A stretch of 64,000 nucleotides of DNA, taken from positions 1-64,000 of the forward strand of contig NZ_FNCB01000013.1 in NCBI RefSeq assembly GCF_900100855.1. The letters run 5' to 3'. The stretch is from Idiomarina zobellii (GTDB taxonomy: Bacteria; Pseudomonadota; Gammaproteobacteria; Enterobacterales; Alteromonadaceae). A program made the position numbers and the translations under genes. Below the pieces are notes generated by a model. It searched no databases and was not told the DNA's origin. It saw only the letters and a list, made by a program, of their open reading frames with translations. Of this stretch, positions 39,501 to 47,655 are shown in pieces (the stretch's first letter is position 1; each line of letters opens with the position of its first letter).

Positions 39501-40222
39501 CGGGCACCTTTTTGCATAACTTACTGGAAGAGTCGGCGAATCGGGGCTTTGAGGTAATCGCTCAAAATGCCGGCGAGCGCACTGAGCTGGTACAGCGTTT
39601 TTGTGTCAGCCCTTTGTGGCAGGAGCATGATCAGAGCATCGCACAATGGCTGAATGCGTACCTACAAACCGAATTTACGCTGAACGCTAACGGCGACAAA
39701 ATTAGCCTGAGCCAGTTGCAGCAGTACAAAGCCGAACCTGAGTTTTGGTTTGGTGCCAGTGGCGTTAACGCACAAAGACTGGATAGCCTGGTACAACAAC
39801 ACACATTACCCGGTTACGAGCGCCCTGCACTAGAGCCTAACATGCTGAATGGCATGTTAAAGGGCTTTATCGACTTGGTCTTTGAGCATAACGGAAAATA
39901 TTATGTGGCCGACTACAAGTCGAACTGGCTGGGTGAGGACGACCACGCCTACAGCGAGGATGCCATGCGCGAAAAAATACTGCACAGCCGTTATGACCTG
40001 CAATACGTGATTTATACGCTGGCATTGCACCGTCTGCTAAAAGTTCGGCTGGGCGATGAATACGATTACGACACCCACGTTGGCGGCGCAGTTTATCTCT
40101 TTTTACGCGGGCACAGAGCCGAAACTGGCGGCGCATTTTGTGACAGGCCACCGAAAGAGCTGATAGAGCAGCTGGACAGCCTGTTTGCCGGAGAAAGCGT
40201 CAAAGACAAGGAGTCAGTATGA
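36533..40222 (+). CDS. recB: Exonuclease V subunit RecB
   Basis: 1229 residues. 3'-5' helicase with Walker A EASAGTGKT (24-32), MTFTKAATEELSDRIR, VDEFQDTDPVQY, GDPKQAIYSFRNAD and KIITIHKSKGLQYPLVF. The C-terminal nuclease domain has GFIDLVF (Asp1114) and VADYKSNWLG (Asp1127, Lys1129), so both activities look intact. It degrades linear DNA until Chi and then loads RecA. Overlaps recC and recD by 4 bp on each side. Confidence 0.98.
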   Translation: MSQSTTHILENPLDFPLNGSRLIEASAGTGKTYTIAALYVRLVIGHGTQDTAFERELVPKNILVMTFTKAATEELSDRIRERLAEAAAYFRDPDSVDSDPFLASLREDCVAKEQNLKHLARLLDLASQSMDEAAVKTIHGWCQSMLKEHAFASGSLFSQDVETDNEELRLQAAEDYFRRFIYPADAELSEKLLEDFTSPEALLGLTYSLSKSGQAPVEGDLQSLLSGAESGHKQRIAVIKQEVAPIFGELIDKTSQAKGTATKLKQFQKFADWCADAELVEPHATAANWKNISADELQKFAEAKLGGMPDSWSVLGQLQERIKRSKVQQTQELAKVKQHAAFWVNKRFAELQNQRAEMGHDDMLTRLRDALKGPGGEALAVAIRKQYPIAMVDEFQDTDPVQYEIFNRIYNLAEPHTGTGIFLIGDPKQAIYSFRNADIYTYLKARRDTEGRHYNLAKNFRSSQAMVDSVNALFERAEQLPRGAFLFKTEDDNQLPFNRVAANGLKRTFKHCLLSSHLKTAPALLWSVSSEEKRNKDTVFRAAANHHANLIASLLNDPQAGYYNVDDVLEQRVKTSDIAVLVNNFSEANAIKKALSDRGLKSVYLSDRESVFAQRVAKDLLALVSACAEPRDPSLIRSALATRLLGLPFAELEHIHSNEQAWEARVEQFLSYHDQWLRLGVLAMLHNVLHDHQVPATLLEDRIHGERQLSDVLHIAELLQQQSLVLDGIPALVNHFAEQVNERHGFGSNSRTQSDEQQLRLESDDELIKIITIHKSKGLQYPLVFMPFVAYTQSETYRIKPPAVYHDEKGELQVLWSKDDDNKQRLSDEILAEDLRKMYVAVTRAQYATFIALEAMSEHRNNPLFYLLNGGEALSDELYNVVNERWQQSAHTQVTRLEEDEPLVRALEQEQKTPKLTPKTMPAGRKLERWWVASYSALKYEGAVTKSAQAPQSPDEMNLLDEREDEDEQVASVAEPSADSIHHLPKGAGPGTFLHNLLEESANRGFEVIAQNAGERTELVQRFCVSPLWQEHDQSIAQWLNAYLQTEFTLNANGDKISLSQLQQYKAEPEFWFGASGVNAQRLDSLVQQHTLPGYERPALEPNMLNGMLKGFIDLVFEHNGKYYVADYKSNWLGEDDHAYSEDAMREKILHSRYDLQYVIYTLALHRLLKVRLGDEYDYDTHVGGAVYLFLRGHRAETGGAFCDRPPKELIEQLDSLFAGESVKDKESV

Positions 40223-42153
40223 GCAATGTAACTACCCACACCCTGTTCGAAGCTCTGAGTCAGTGGCGGGATGCCGGCTGGATACGCTCTATTGATTTGG
40301 CGTTTGTCGAGTTTTTACAGCAAGCGGGCGAGCGCAGCGATGCGGTGTTACTCGCCGCCTGCTGCGTGTCGCATCAAGCCGGGCGTGGGCATACGCAAGT
40401 TGATTTGAAGGCTTTGATGGATGCCCCGGAAACGCTGCTGAACCTGCCACCGGAGAACCGTCATGCCGCGGACTGCGCCTTACCAAGTGAGCTTTTTAAG
40501 CAATACGGATTAGACCTGACCGACGCACTGGCAGCCAGTCAATGCGTCGATGTGAATGGCCACGGAACCGAGCCGTTGGTGCTCAGCGAACATACCTTGT
40601 ATTTACGCCGCTATTGGCAGTACGAAACCTTTATTGAGCAAAGTGTTCAGGCGCGCATGCAAGACCGGCCGGTTATTAACGATGAGCTACTAAAGAGTAC
40701 CCTGGCTAAGCTGTTTGCGCCGACCGAAAACGGCGATATTAACTGGCAGCGTGTCGCTTGTGCCAATACCGTGCGTAATCGGTTTAGTGTCATTACGGGT
40801 GGACCGGGTACCGGCAAAACCTATACCGTGGTGCGCTTGTTGACGGCATTGCAGCATCAGGCGTTGACGCTTGGTTTGCCACCGTTGCGGGTGTCACTGG
40901 CGGCGCCGACCGGCAAAGCTGCGGCGCGCCTGACTGAGTCCATTGAAAATGAGCTCGAGCAATTGGTTCAAAATGACAAACTCTCTAGTCTGAAAGACGC
41001 ACTACTTTCGATTCAGCCCGAAGGGAAAACTCTGCACCGATTATTGGGCGTGAAACCCAATTCCCGCGCCTTTAAACACAATGCAGAAAACCCGCTGCGA
41101 ACGGATGTAGTGATTGTCGATGAAGCCTCGATGATAGACATTGAAATGATGACCGCATTGCTAAAAGCAACACCGAAACACGCGCGGCTGGTACTCATTG
41201 GAGACAAAGACCAGCTAGCATCGGTCGAAGCTGGCGCCGTGCTTGGTAACTTATGCGCCGGTGCCGACGAGGGGCATTACCATAGCGATACCGCTAAGTG
41301 GCTGCAAGACATTGCTGACACTCCAACATTTCCGTCAGAGCTTATTGACGACAAGGGTGAGCAACGCCTGCAACACGTAGTCAAATTCCGCAAAAGCTAT
41401 CGCTTTAAAGGCCCTATTGCCGACCTGGCAAACGCTATTAACCGTCAGGATGATGCCGCCACACAACAGGAAATTGAAAAGGCCAAAGCCGCCGAAGGTG
41501 AGCACCCAGTCAGTGTTTACGAAGTCGACAGTTTAGACGACTCAAGCTTTGAAGCCTTAATTCGCCGTAACCTGACAACATCGGGTAGCCTGACGTTACA
41601 CGTCAGGAGCAATGCAGCCGTCAACGACAATGCTACTACAAACATTGACGCTGGCTCCGCTGACGAAACCGCCCTCGAAGCCCTGCAAAACCTGAGCAAT
41701 TTCCAAATCCTAACCGCCCTGCGCGAAGGCCCCTGGGGCATGAAAGCCGTAAACCAAAAAGTCGGTGACATACTCGGCGTAAACGCCAACAGCTGGTACG
41801 AAGGCCGCCCCGTTATGGTCACCAAAAACGACTACGGATTAAAGCTCAACAACGGCGATATTGGCATCGCCCTAAAAGACCCTGAACACGGACACCTGCG
41901 CGTCGCCTTTCCCGATCAAGAGCACGGCGTTCGCTGGATACTTCCCAGCCGCTTGACCCACATAGAAACCGTGTACGCCATGACCGTGCACAAATCCCAA
42001 GGCTCCGAGTTCAAACACACCGTCATGGTATTACCCGACCACGACAGCCCGGTAATGAGCAAAGAGTTGCTGTATACCGGTATTACGCGGGCTAAAGAGC
42101 GGTTGAGTTTGGTGGGGAATAAACTGTTCAGTCAGGGAGGCAAGCGTGTCTAA
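40219..42153 (+). CDS. recD: Exonuclease V subunit RecD
   Basis: 644 residues, the 5'-3' helicase of RecBCD. Walker A GGPGTGKT (194-201), APTGKAAARL, TLHRLLGV, VDEASMIDIEMM, LIGDKDQLASVEAGAVLG and the C-terminal YAMTVHKSQGSEF and YTGITRAKERL are all present. The last 8 bp overlap the start of the downstream helicase-nuclease gene, whose ribosome-binding site (AGGGAGG) lies inside recD. Confidence 0.97.
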   Translation: MSNVTTHTLFEALSQWRDAGWIRSIDLAFVEFLQQAGERSDAVLLAACCVSHQAGRGHTQVDLKALMDAPETLLNLPPENRHAADCALPSELFKQYGLDLTDALAASQCVDVNGHGTEPLVLSEHTLYLRRYWQYETFIEQSVQARMQDRPVINDELLKSTLAKLFAPTENGDINWQRVACANTVRNRFSVITGGPGTGKTYTVVRLLTALQHQALTLGLPPLRVSLAAPTGKAAARLTESIENELEQLVQNDKLSSLKDALLSIQPEGKTLHRLLGVKPNSRAFKHNAENPLRTDVVIVDEASMIDIEMMTALLKATPKHARLVLIGDKDQLASVEAGAVLGNLCAGADEGHYHSDTAKWLQDIADTPTFPSELIDDKGEQRLQHVVKFRKSYRFKGPIADLANAINRQDDAATQQEIEKAKAAEGEHPVSVYEVDSLDDSSFEALIRRNLTTSGSLTLHVRSNAAVNDNATTNIDAGSADETALEALQNLSNFQILTALREGPWGMKAVNQKVGDILGVNANSWYEGRPVMVTKNDYGLKLNNGDIGIALKDPEHGHLRVAFPDQEHGVRWILPSRLTHIETVYAMTVHKSQGSEFKHTVMVLPDHDSPVMSKELLYTGITRAKERLSLVGNKLFSQGGKRV

Positions 42154-45100
42154 CCTGCACCGAGGCCTCTATGATTTGCTGCAAACCTCAGCAGTTCAAC
42201 AAGAGCTTTCAACGCAGGATGAAAGTCTCGTTGCTGATCTAGAAAACCTAAGTGTTGAAAGTAGTCATGAACGACTAGTGGACGCGTTAACCGAGCAGTT
42301 ATCTCAGTTACTAGCAGCCGTTGGTGAGGGTGAAAAGCTTTCAGATAACGATAAGCTTTTGGCTCAAGTCGACTTATTGAATAATCTACTCAAGCACGCG
42401 CGGCAGCAGCTAAAAGAGAACACAGCAGAAGCACTTATCGACGAAATCGCTGCACCACCAAAGGTTTTACGCTCCATTTATCGCCAAGGCGAGCAGCCAG
42501 AGTTGCCTCAAATTGGCTTATCTCAGCCGTGGCTCTTTACTGCGGGTAAAGACTCGCCTGCGTTACTCAACGAATTAATTTCGGAGCTCTCTAGCTGTGA
42601 TCACGTCGATATTTTAGTGAGTTTTATCACGGTTTCTGGTGTTCGGAAAATTTACGACGTGCTTAAGCAAATTACCGCAGCCGATGCTGAAGGCCATAGT
42701 AAAACATCCATTCGAGTGCTGACGACAACCTACATTGGCGCAACAGAGAAAAATGCGTTGGATATGCTAGCTCGACTCCCGAATTGTGAGGTGCGCATAT
42801 CGTTAGATGGGCGTCGAACGAGACTGCACGCAAAGGCTTGGATGTTTGAGCGAAAAACCGGATTCGGCAGTGCTTATGTTGGTAGTGCGAATTTATCGGG
42901 CGCCGCTTTAATGGGAGGCTTAGAGTGGACGGTTAAGTTTACCGAACACGGGCAACAAAACTTGTATGCACGTGCTAAAGCACATTTTGAAACGTTGTGG
43001 GAAGACGGTGAATTCCAACCGTATGATCCGAACGACAGTCAACATGTTGCAGCATTGAGAGATGCGTTAAGCCGGGAGTCTGGCGGAAGAGTTTTACCTG
43101 AGCATGTCACTACAACTTTCTTCGATATTACACCCAAACCGTTTCAGGCGGACATTCTTGAACAGCTAGATAATGAGCGAGCCCACGGACGCTTTAAAAA
43201 TCTACTGGTAGCGGCAACGGGCACCGGGAAAACCGTTATGGCAGCCTTTGACTACCGACGTATTTGTGAGCGGGAAAAAGGACGGCCGCGAGTACTTTTT
43301 ATCGCACACCGCGAGGAAATTTTAAGTCAGTCACTGACTACATATCGACAGATTCTAAAAGACGCAAACTTTGGCGACTTACTGACAGGACGTCACGAAC
43401 CTAAGCAATATGATCATGTGTTTGCGACGGTGCAAAGTGTTCGCTCACAAAGGCTGCTTGAGCGTTATCCGGAAAATCACTGGCAAGTTATGGTTGTTGA
43501 TGAGTGTCATCACATAGCGGCGCAAAGTTTTGATGAGGTTGTTTCAAGCGCAGAGCCCAAATATTTGTTGGGTCTGACAGCCACACCTGAGCGAGCAGAT
43601 AATAAAAACGTTCTAGCCTATTTTGATGCTCGTCCCGATGGTTCGCCATCGGTACAAATGCGTTTATGGAATGCGCTTGATCAGCAGCTACTTGCACCAT
43701 TTGAATACTATGCGTGTGACGACGGCCAGGATTACCGGCAAGTTAACTGGAAAAACGGCGATGGCCGGAGCGACCTTCACGACATTCTCTCTGCGAATGA
43801 TGCTCGTGCACGTAATGTGGTGAGGGCTTGGGATGAAGTCGTTAACAACATAAAAGAATCTCGCGCATTGGCTTTCTGTGTCGACGTTGATCACGCACGC
43901 TTTATGACCCAAAAGTTTAACGAAGCGAATATTCCAGCGGCATTGATTTATGGAGAAAGCTCACGTGAGGAACGGATGTCTCTGCCTAGAAAATTAGCGA
44001 ATAAAGAAATTAATGTGCTAGTTACGGTCGACCTATATAACGAAGGTGTTGATTTGCCTTTTGTCGACACACTGCTGCTATTAAGACCAACGCAAAGCGT
44101 TACGCTGTTTCAGCAACAAATTGGTCGAGGTCTGCGCCTACACCCAGAAAAGGAAAGTTGTTTAGTACTCGATTTTATCGGCCAACATCGAGCGGGCTTT
44201 CGTTTTGATGTGCTGTACAGTGCAATAACAGGATTAACCCGTAAAGAAGTTTACGACGGTGTGAATAATGGTTTTGGTAAGTTACCGAGTGGTTGCTACT
44301 TGCAGCTTCAAAAGGAAGCGCGTGAATCGATATTGGGAAGCCTGCGTCAAGCGATCAATCAGCGTTGGGATCAACTGCGCAATGAGTTGAATCACTTCGC
44401 TCGAATAAAAGGTAACAATAACGTCTCGTTGTCAGAGTTTATTAGTGAACAGCAGCTGGAACTGACGGATGTTTACCGTGGAAATGGTAATAACACCGGC
44501 TGGACCAATTTAAAGCGTGCAGCTCAGTTGATTGCTGGTGATGCGACGGAACAGGAAACCTACCTAAGCAAGCGCTTTATGAGCCTACTGCATATTGATG
44601 ATTCTGATTACCTGCAACTCATTCAAAAAGCGACAAGTGGCGATTTAAGTGACGCTTGGACGATTAGTGATAAGCAATATGCGCAAATGTTGGCTTATCA
44701 AATTGATCACCAGAACGAGCGCGTGGGTAGCGGTGTTGAGTTTATTGAAGCTTTGAAGCAGGAACCTGAAGCACTCACTGAGCTCAATGAACTTGCGCGT
44801 TTATTAGATGCTAAAACAAACTATGTTTTTGAGCCTTTGCCTGGGCTCGAAGATACACCTTTGAAACTTCACGCGTCTTATCAAATACGTGAAATTTTGA
44901 CTGCAGTTGGCTTTTTGAATGAGCAGGAACGTCGAGTATTTCGAGAGGGCGTACTCCGCTTTCAAGATAGGAAGCTTGAGTTATTGTTCGTGACATTGGA
45001 TAAAGCTGACGCAGTGCACGAAGGTGTTGCCTACAATGACTACGCGATCAGTCGAGAGAAGTTCCATTGGCAATCACAGAATACGGCTTCTCCAAATACG

Positions 45101-45304
45101 CCTACCGGACGTCGCTATATCGAGAGCAACACCAACGGTTGGCAGTTCCAGCTTTTTGTTAGAGAAAACAAGCAATCAGCCTATAAAGCCTGCGGGCCAG
45201 TGACTTTTATTAGCAGCCATGGGGAGCGCCCTATGAATGTGACTTGGAAGCTCAAGAACAAATTGCCAACTAGGCTTTATCAGTCATTTAATATTTTGCG
45301 ATAA
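42146..45304 (+). CDS. PLD-like nuclease / superfamily 2 helicase / DUF3427 fusion protein
   Basis: 1052 residues from a GTG start with AGGGAGG 5 nt upstream. An N-terminal helical part begins HRGLYDLLQT. A phospholipase-D-type nuclease domain follows (about 125-290) with His228 and Lys230 in RLHAKAWMF and the downstream GSANLSG. Next comes a superfamily 2 helicase: Walker A ATGTGKT (357-363), DECH box (452-455), LTATPERADN and QQIGRGLRL (to 665). A DUF3427-type C terminus completes it. Such proteins are found near DNA-modification and defence genes (family knowledge); their own role is not settled. Here it overlaps recD by 8 bp, making it the fourth gene of the recCBD operon. It looks AT-richer than recD, which suggests later arrival. 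Confidence 0.9.
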   Translation: MSNLHRGLYDLLQTSAVQQELSTQDESLVADLENLSVESSHERLVDALTEQLSQLLAAVGEGEKLSDNDKLLAQVDLLNNLLKHARQQLKENTAEALIDEIAAPPKVLRSIYRQGEQPELPQIGLSQPWLFTAGKDSPALLNELISELSSCDHVDILVSFITVSGVRKIYDVLKQITAADAEGHSKTSIRVLTTTYIGATEKNALDMLARLPNCEVRISLDGRRTRLHAKAWMFERKTGFGSAYVGSANLSGAALMGGLEWTVKFTEHGQQNLYARAKAHFETLWEDGEFQPYDPNDSQHVAALRDALSRESGGRVLPEHVTTTFFDITPKPFQADILEQLDNERAHGRFKNLLVAATGTGKTVMAAFDYRRICEREKGRPRVLFIAHREEILSQSLTTYRQILKDANFGDLLTGRHEPKQYDHVFATVQSVRSQRLLERYPENHWQVMVVDECHHIAAQSFDEVVSSAEPKYLLGLTATPERADNKNVLAYFDARPDGSPSVQMRLWNALDQQLLAPFEYYACDDGQDYRQVNWKNGDGRSDLHDILSANDARARNVVRAWDEVVNNIKESRALAFCVDVDHARFMTQKFNEANIPAALIYGESSREERMSLPRKLANKEINVLVTVDLYNEGVDLPFVDTLLLLRPTQSVTLFQQQIGRGLRLHPEKESCLVLDFIGQHRAGFRFDVLYSAITGLTRKEVYDGVNNGFGKLPSGCYLQLQKEARESILGSLRQAINQRWDQLRNELNHFARIKGNNNVSLSEFISEQQLELTDVYRGNGNNTGWTNLKRAAQLIAGDATEQETYLSKRFMSLLHIDDSDYLQLIQKATSGDLSDAWTISDKQYAQMLAYQIDHQNERVGSGVEFIEALKQEPEALTELNELARLLDAKTNYVFEPLPGLEDTPLKLHASYQIREILTAVGFLNEQERRVFREGVLRFQDRKLELLFVTLDKADAVHEGVAYNDYAISREKFHWQSQNTASPNTPTGRRYIESNTNGWQFQLFVRENKQSAYKACGPVTFISSHGERPMNVTWKLKNKLPTRLYQSFNILR

Positions 45305-45487
45305 GGTTTAGTTAAAGAAGACCAGAGGGTTAGCTTTTGGAACAGCCTGGCTACCGTGTATTCCATGAATGATGACACGGAAAGTGCGCTTCAGGCATCG
45401 AATAAAGCGTTAAAGCTGGCTCGCCAGCATCAGTCCAAATACCTTAGTGAAATAGAAGCGCAGAATGGTGAGCTGACCGTCGACTAA
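45305..45487 (+). pseudogene. 3' remnant of a TPR-protein gene
   Basis: The frame reads VSFWNSLATVYSMNDDTE, SALQASNKALKLARQHQ and SKYLSEIEAQNGELTVD before a stop at 45485-45487. This looks like the last TPR helix pair and tail of a longer protein. No start codon with a ribosome-binding site and no upstream part is present. It happens to be in the same frame as the helicase stop, but it does not resemble a DUF3427 C terminus. Best read as debris of a lost gene. Confidence 0.5.
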
Positions 45488-45503
45488 ATCGAAAGCTATG
45501 GCT

Positions 45504-45824
45504 TTAACAAGGCATCTTAGTTTGCTGCACTACGTCGACTCGGAGTGTTTGTTTCTCGTATTTTGGCCTTAATACAAATCCAAGCTGCCCAAGACATTTT
45601 AGTAAGCGATCCGACCGAAACTTTTCTATACGACCATTAACTAAATCGCTGACTTGTGGTTGGGTTAGTCCAAGCTTTTCTCCAGCTGTTTTCTGAGGCC
45701 AGCGCTTCTCTGCGATAATGTTTTTTAATACAAGCATAAGATCAGACCGAGTTTGCAACTCTAAAGCCTCCTCCGGCTTGTCCTCTAAACCAACCGAAAA
45801 TATGTTGTTATATTTTAATGTCAT
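45504..45824 (-). CDS. Orphan XRE-family antitoxin-like regulator
   Basis: 106 residues with a helix-turn-helix of the HTH_37/HigA-like type (LVLKNIIAEKRWPQKTAGEKLGLTQPQVSDLVNGRIEKF). In toxin-antitoxin loci this antitoxin normally follows a RelE/Gp49-like toxin gene. None lies upstream (45825-45925) and only a TPR remnant lies downstream, so it is an orphan. A symmetric element at 45861-45878 suggests self-repression. Confidence 0.85.
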   Translation of the reverse strand: MTLKYNNIFSVGLEDKPEEALELQTRSDLMLVLKNIIAEKRWPQKTAGEKLGLTQPQVSDLVNGRIEKFRSDRLLKCLGQLGFVLRPKYEKQTLRVDVVQQTKMPC

Positions 45825-45860
45825 CGCTTGAAACCTTTCTTAATTAACTATCGGTTATTT

Positions 45861-45878
45861 TATATCGATACTGATATA
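45861..45878. promoter_or_regulatory. Inverted repeat upstream of the XRE regulator
   Basis: TATATC-GATACT-GATATA, 6-bp arms with a 6-bp centre, 37 bp before the start of the XRE gene in an AT-rich promoter region. Likely its own operator. Confidence 0.5.
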
Positions 45879-45925
45879 TTTGCGAGTTTTAGATTTTTTA
45901 AGACCAACTTGCAGGTTAAAGATTA

Positions 45926-46591
45926 CTAAACCCGCCGCAGCACATCCAGTATCCCCTGGTCTCGGGCTTTTTGATCGGCGGGCACGTTAAAGTATTCGTT
46001 AGCCTTTACTCGTTCTTCCCAAACTTTTACAAAGTCCATGGGCTCGCTGGGGTCGACTTGTTGTGACTCGGGGGTATAGGTTTTGTAGAAGTGTGTTTTC
46101 ACGAACTGAAAGCTCATGCGGCTGCGTTGTTCCCATGATATTACGCCTGCTTCGTGGAGGTCTTTTGCCAACAAACTCATGTCATCGGGGGAGATAGCCC
46201 GAGGGTCATATTTATTGGCGATTTCCGTGGGAATGCCATTGCTGGTAACGGATGGCTGACTCGAATTACCTTCCTCAGCCTGACGGCGCATGGCTTCCTC
46301 AAACAATTGATCACGGGCTTTAATCAGGCTTTCAAGCTTATCTTTTTCGTCTTTTGTCAGGTTAGACTTACTCTCAAGTTCTTCAACTTTCTGCTCTATT
46401 TCTTCAAGTTGTTCGGTGTCCACACCCATGCGGTTAAGCACTAAGCTGCGGTAGGCTTTATCGATAAAGGTTTCATCATTGCCTGGTGTGGCTTGTTTCG
46501 ACTCCGCTGCTGGCGGCGGCTCGGCCTGACGGTTCTGTTGTGAGGAGCTTGCCTGATTAGCTGCTGTGTTTAGTAATGTACTGACGTTCAT
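45926..46591 (-). CDS. Uncharacterised coiled-coil protein
   Basis: 221 residues, no signal peptide or membrane helix. A low-complexity N terminus rich in Gln, Ala and Pro is followed by a coiled coil (LEEIEQKVEELESKSNLTKDEKDKLESL). A conserved-looking C-terminal module begins IANKYDPRAISPDDMSLLAKDL and continues HEAGVISWEQRSRMSFQF. I recall that 'YDpR.iSP.em..la..L..aGvIs' pattern from other uncharacterised gammaproteobacterial proteins, but no function. The frame opens at 46651; Met at 46591 has CTAGGAA before it and is preferred. Confidence 0.7.
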   Translation of the reverse strand: MNVSTLLNTAANQASSSQQNRQAEPPPAAESKQATPGNDETFIDKAYRSLVLNRMGVDTEQLEEIEQKVEELESKSNLTKDEKDKLESLIKARDQLFEEAMRRQAEEGNSSQPSVTSNGIPTEIANKYDPRAISPDDMSLLAKDLHEAGVISWEQRSRMSFQFVKTHFYKTYTPESQQVDPSEPMDFVKVWEERVKANEYFNVPADQKARDQGILDVLRRV

Positions 46592-46787
46592 ATCATTTCC
46601 TAGTCCTTTAGCGGCAAAAAACGGCAATGACTTGCCGAAATTCTCGGGCATTGGGTAAATATGTGTTAACTCAGCAAGAGGTGTGCCAGTTGGTAGTGCA
46701 ATAGGCGCGTATATCTATGTAAGCCAATTACCGCCCTGAATCTGATACTTTCTTTTATCCCTCATAATAATGCTTAAACATGATTTT

Positions 46788-46805
46788 AGTTGTCATTTGA
46801 CAACT
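46788..46805. promoter_or_regulatory. Palindromic operator of the HicAB-like pair
   Basis: AGTTGTCATTTGACAACT has perfect 8-bp arms around TT. It lies 40 bp before the first gene of the pair, and its right arm contains the -35 hexamer, so a bound repressor would block RNA polymerase. Confidence 0.75.
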
Positions 46806-46825
46806 TTGTTGTGTTGGTTTATTTT
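46797..46825 (+). promoter_or_regulatory. Sigma-70 promoter of the HicAB-like pair
   Basis: TTGACA (46797-46802), a 17-bp spacer and TATTTT (46820-46825). The -35 box is exact and lies inside the palindromic operator. The transcript would start about 13 bp before the first start codon. Confidence 0.65.
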
Positions 46826-46845
46826 TTATCCGTGTTGGGGGAGCA

Positions 46846-47106
46846 ATGAGTAGGCCGAAACACCCTAAAAAGGAAATTGAAATAGCGCTACGTTATGCAG
46901 AGAAGAACGGGTGGCGAGTTGAGCACAGAGGAAAAGGGCACTGTTGGGGCCAAATGATGTGTAAACAAAATAGCTCAATGTGTCGGTGTGGTGAGTTCTG
47001 TATTACATCTATCAACAGCACACCGAGAAATGAAAAGACTCATGCTAAACAGCTGAAACGAGTCGTGAATAACTGCATTTATTCAGGAGGTAACGACAAT
47101 GAATGA
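46846..47106 (+). CDS. HicA-like small basic protein, putative toxin
   Basis: 86 residues. The layout is helix, then NGWRVEHRGKGHCWGQMMC, a Cys-rich turn (SMCRCGEFCI) and a C-terminal helix with KTHAKQLKRVVNNC. This resembles the double-stranded-RNA-binding fold of HicA, where 'GW..vr.kGSHh' carries the catalytic His; His32 in GKGH would be the counterpart. Six cysteines (33, 39, 46, 48, 52, 77) are unusual for HicA and could bind zinc. Start after GGGGGAG. Overlaps the next gene by 8 bp. The toxin role is inferred from fold resemblance, order and operator. Confidence 0.65.
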   Translation: MSRPKHPKKEIEIALRYAEKNGWRVEHRGKGHCWGQMMCKQNSSMCRCGEFCITSINSTPRNEKTHAKQLKRVVNNCIYSGGNDNE

Positions 47107-47587
47107 TTATGACTTCACCTTAAAATTTGTCGTGCCTGTTACTATCTCTTCTGACGAAATTGCCGATAGTTTATATGGTGGCGATTGCGACGATGCGATT
47201 ATAGGAGTGGGTGTACCAGGACGACTGGCGCTCAACTTCATGCGAGAAGCGGCTTCTGCTAAAGATGCTATAAAAAGTGCAATTTCCGATGTGCAAAAGT
47301 CACTTCCCCAAGCGGTTTTGGTTGAGATAGGGCCGGATTTAGTTGGACTGTCTGATGCCGGCGAGCAACTTAAGATGAGTCGCCAGTATCTGCGCAAAGT
47401 TCGCGACAAAGAATTAGCCAAATTTCCCCTGCCAATGCATGAGGGTAACCCGTCTTTGTGGCATTTGTATCATTTGTTGGAGTATTTTAAGCAGGAAAAA
47501 CGCAAGGCTATTTCGGAAAACGACATGGAAGTGGCAAAAGCGGCTATGTTATTAAACTACGAGCACCAAAAGCAGCGGGTTTACTAA
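47099..47587 (+). CDS. HicB-like protein with DNA-binding C terminus, putative antitoxin
   Basis: 162 residues. The N-terminal half has a HicB-like strand and helix pattern (YDFTLKFVVPVTISSDEIAD, then AASAKDAIKSAISDVQKSLP). The C-terminal half has a helix-turn-helix-like segment (PDLVGLSDAGEQLKMSRQYLRKVRD). It has AGGAGG at its start inside the first gene. Order (toxin first), overlap and the upstream palindrome fit a hicAB-type toxin-antitoxin unit. Similar 'DNA-binding protein' genes occur elsewhere in gammaproteobacteria from memory; the pair has no function that I know of. Confidence 0.65.
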   Translation: MNDYDFTLKFVVPVTISSDEIADSLYGGDCDDAIIGVGVPGRLALNFMREAASAKDAIKSAISDVQKSLPQAVLVEIGPDLVGLSDAGEQLKMSRQYLRKVRDKELAKFPLPMHEGNPSLWHLYHLLEYFKQEKRKAISENDMEVAKAAMLLNYEHQKQRVY

Positions 47588-47655
47588 TCTTTCACTGGGC
47601 AAACGGCTGAAAATTTGTTTTGCTGTGGGGTAGTTATTAGCAACTGACTGCCAAC

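Noticed and set aside
45305-45487. In-frame sequence after the helicase stop as a C-terminal extension of that protein
   Set aside because: The helicase has a clean TAA and a full-length DUF3427 end, and the following peptide is TPR-like. Sharing the frame has a one-in-three chance.
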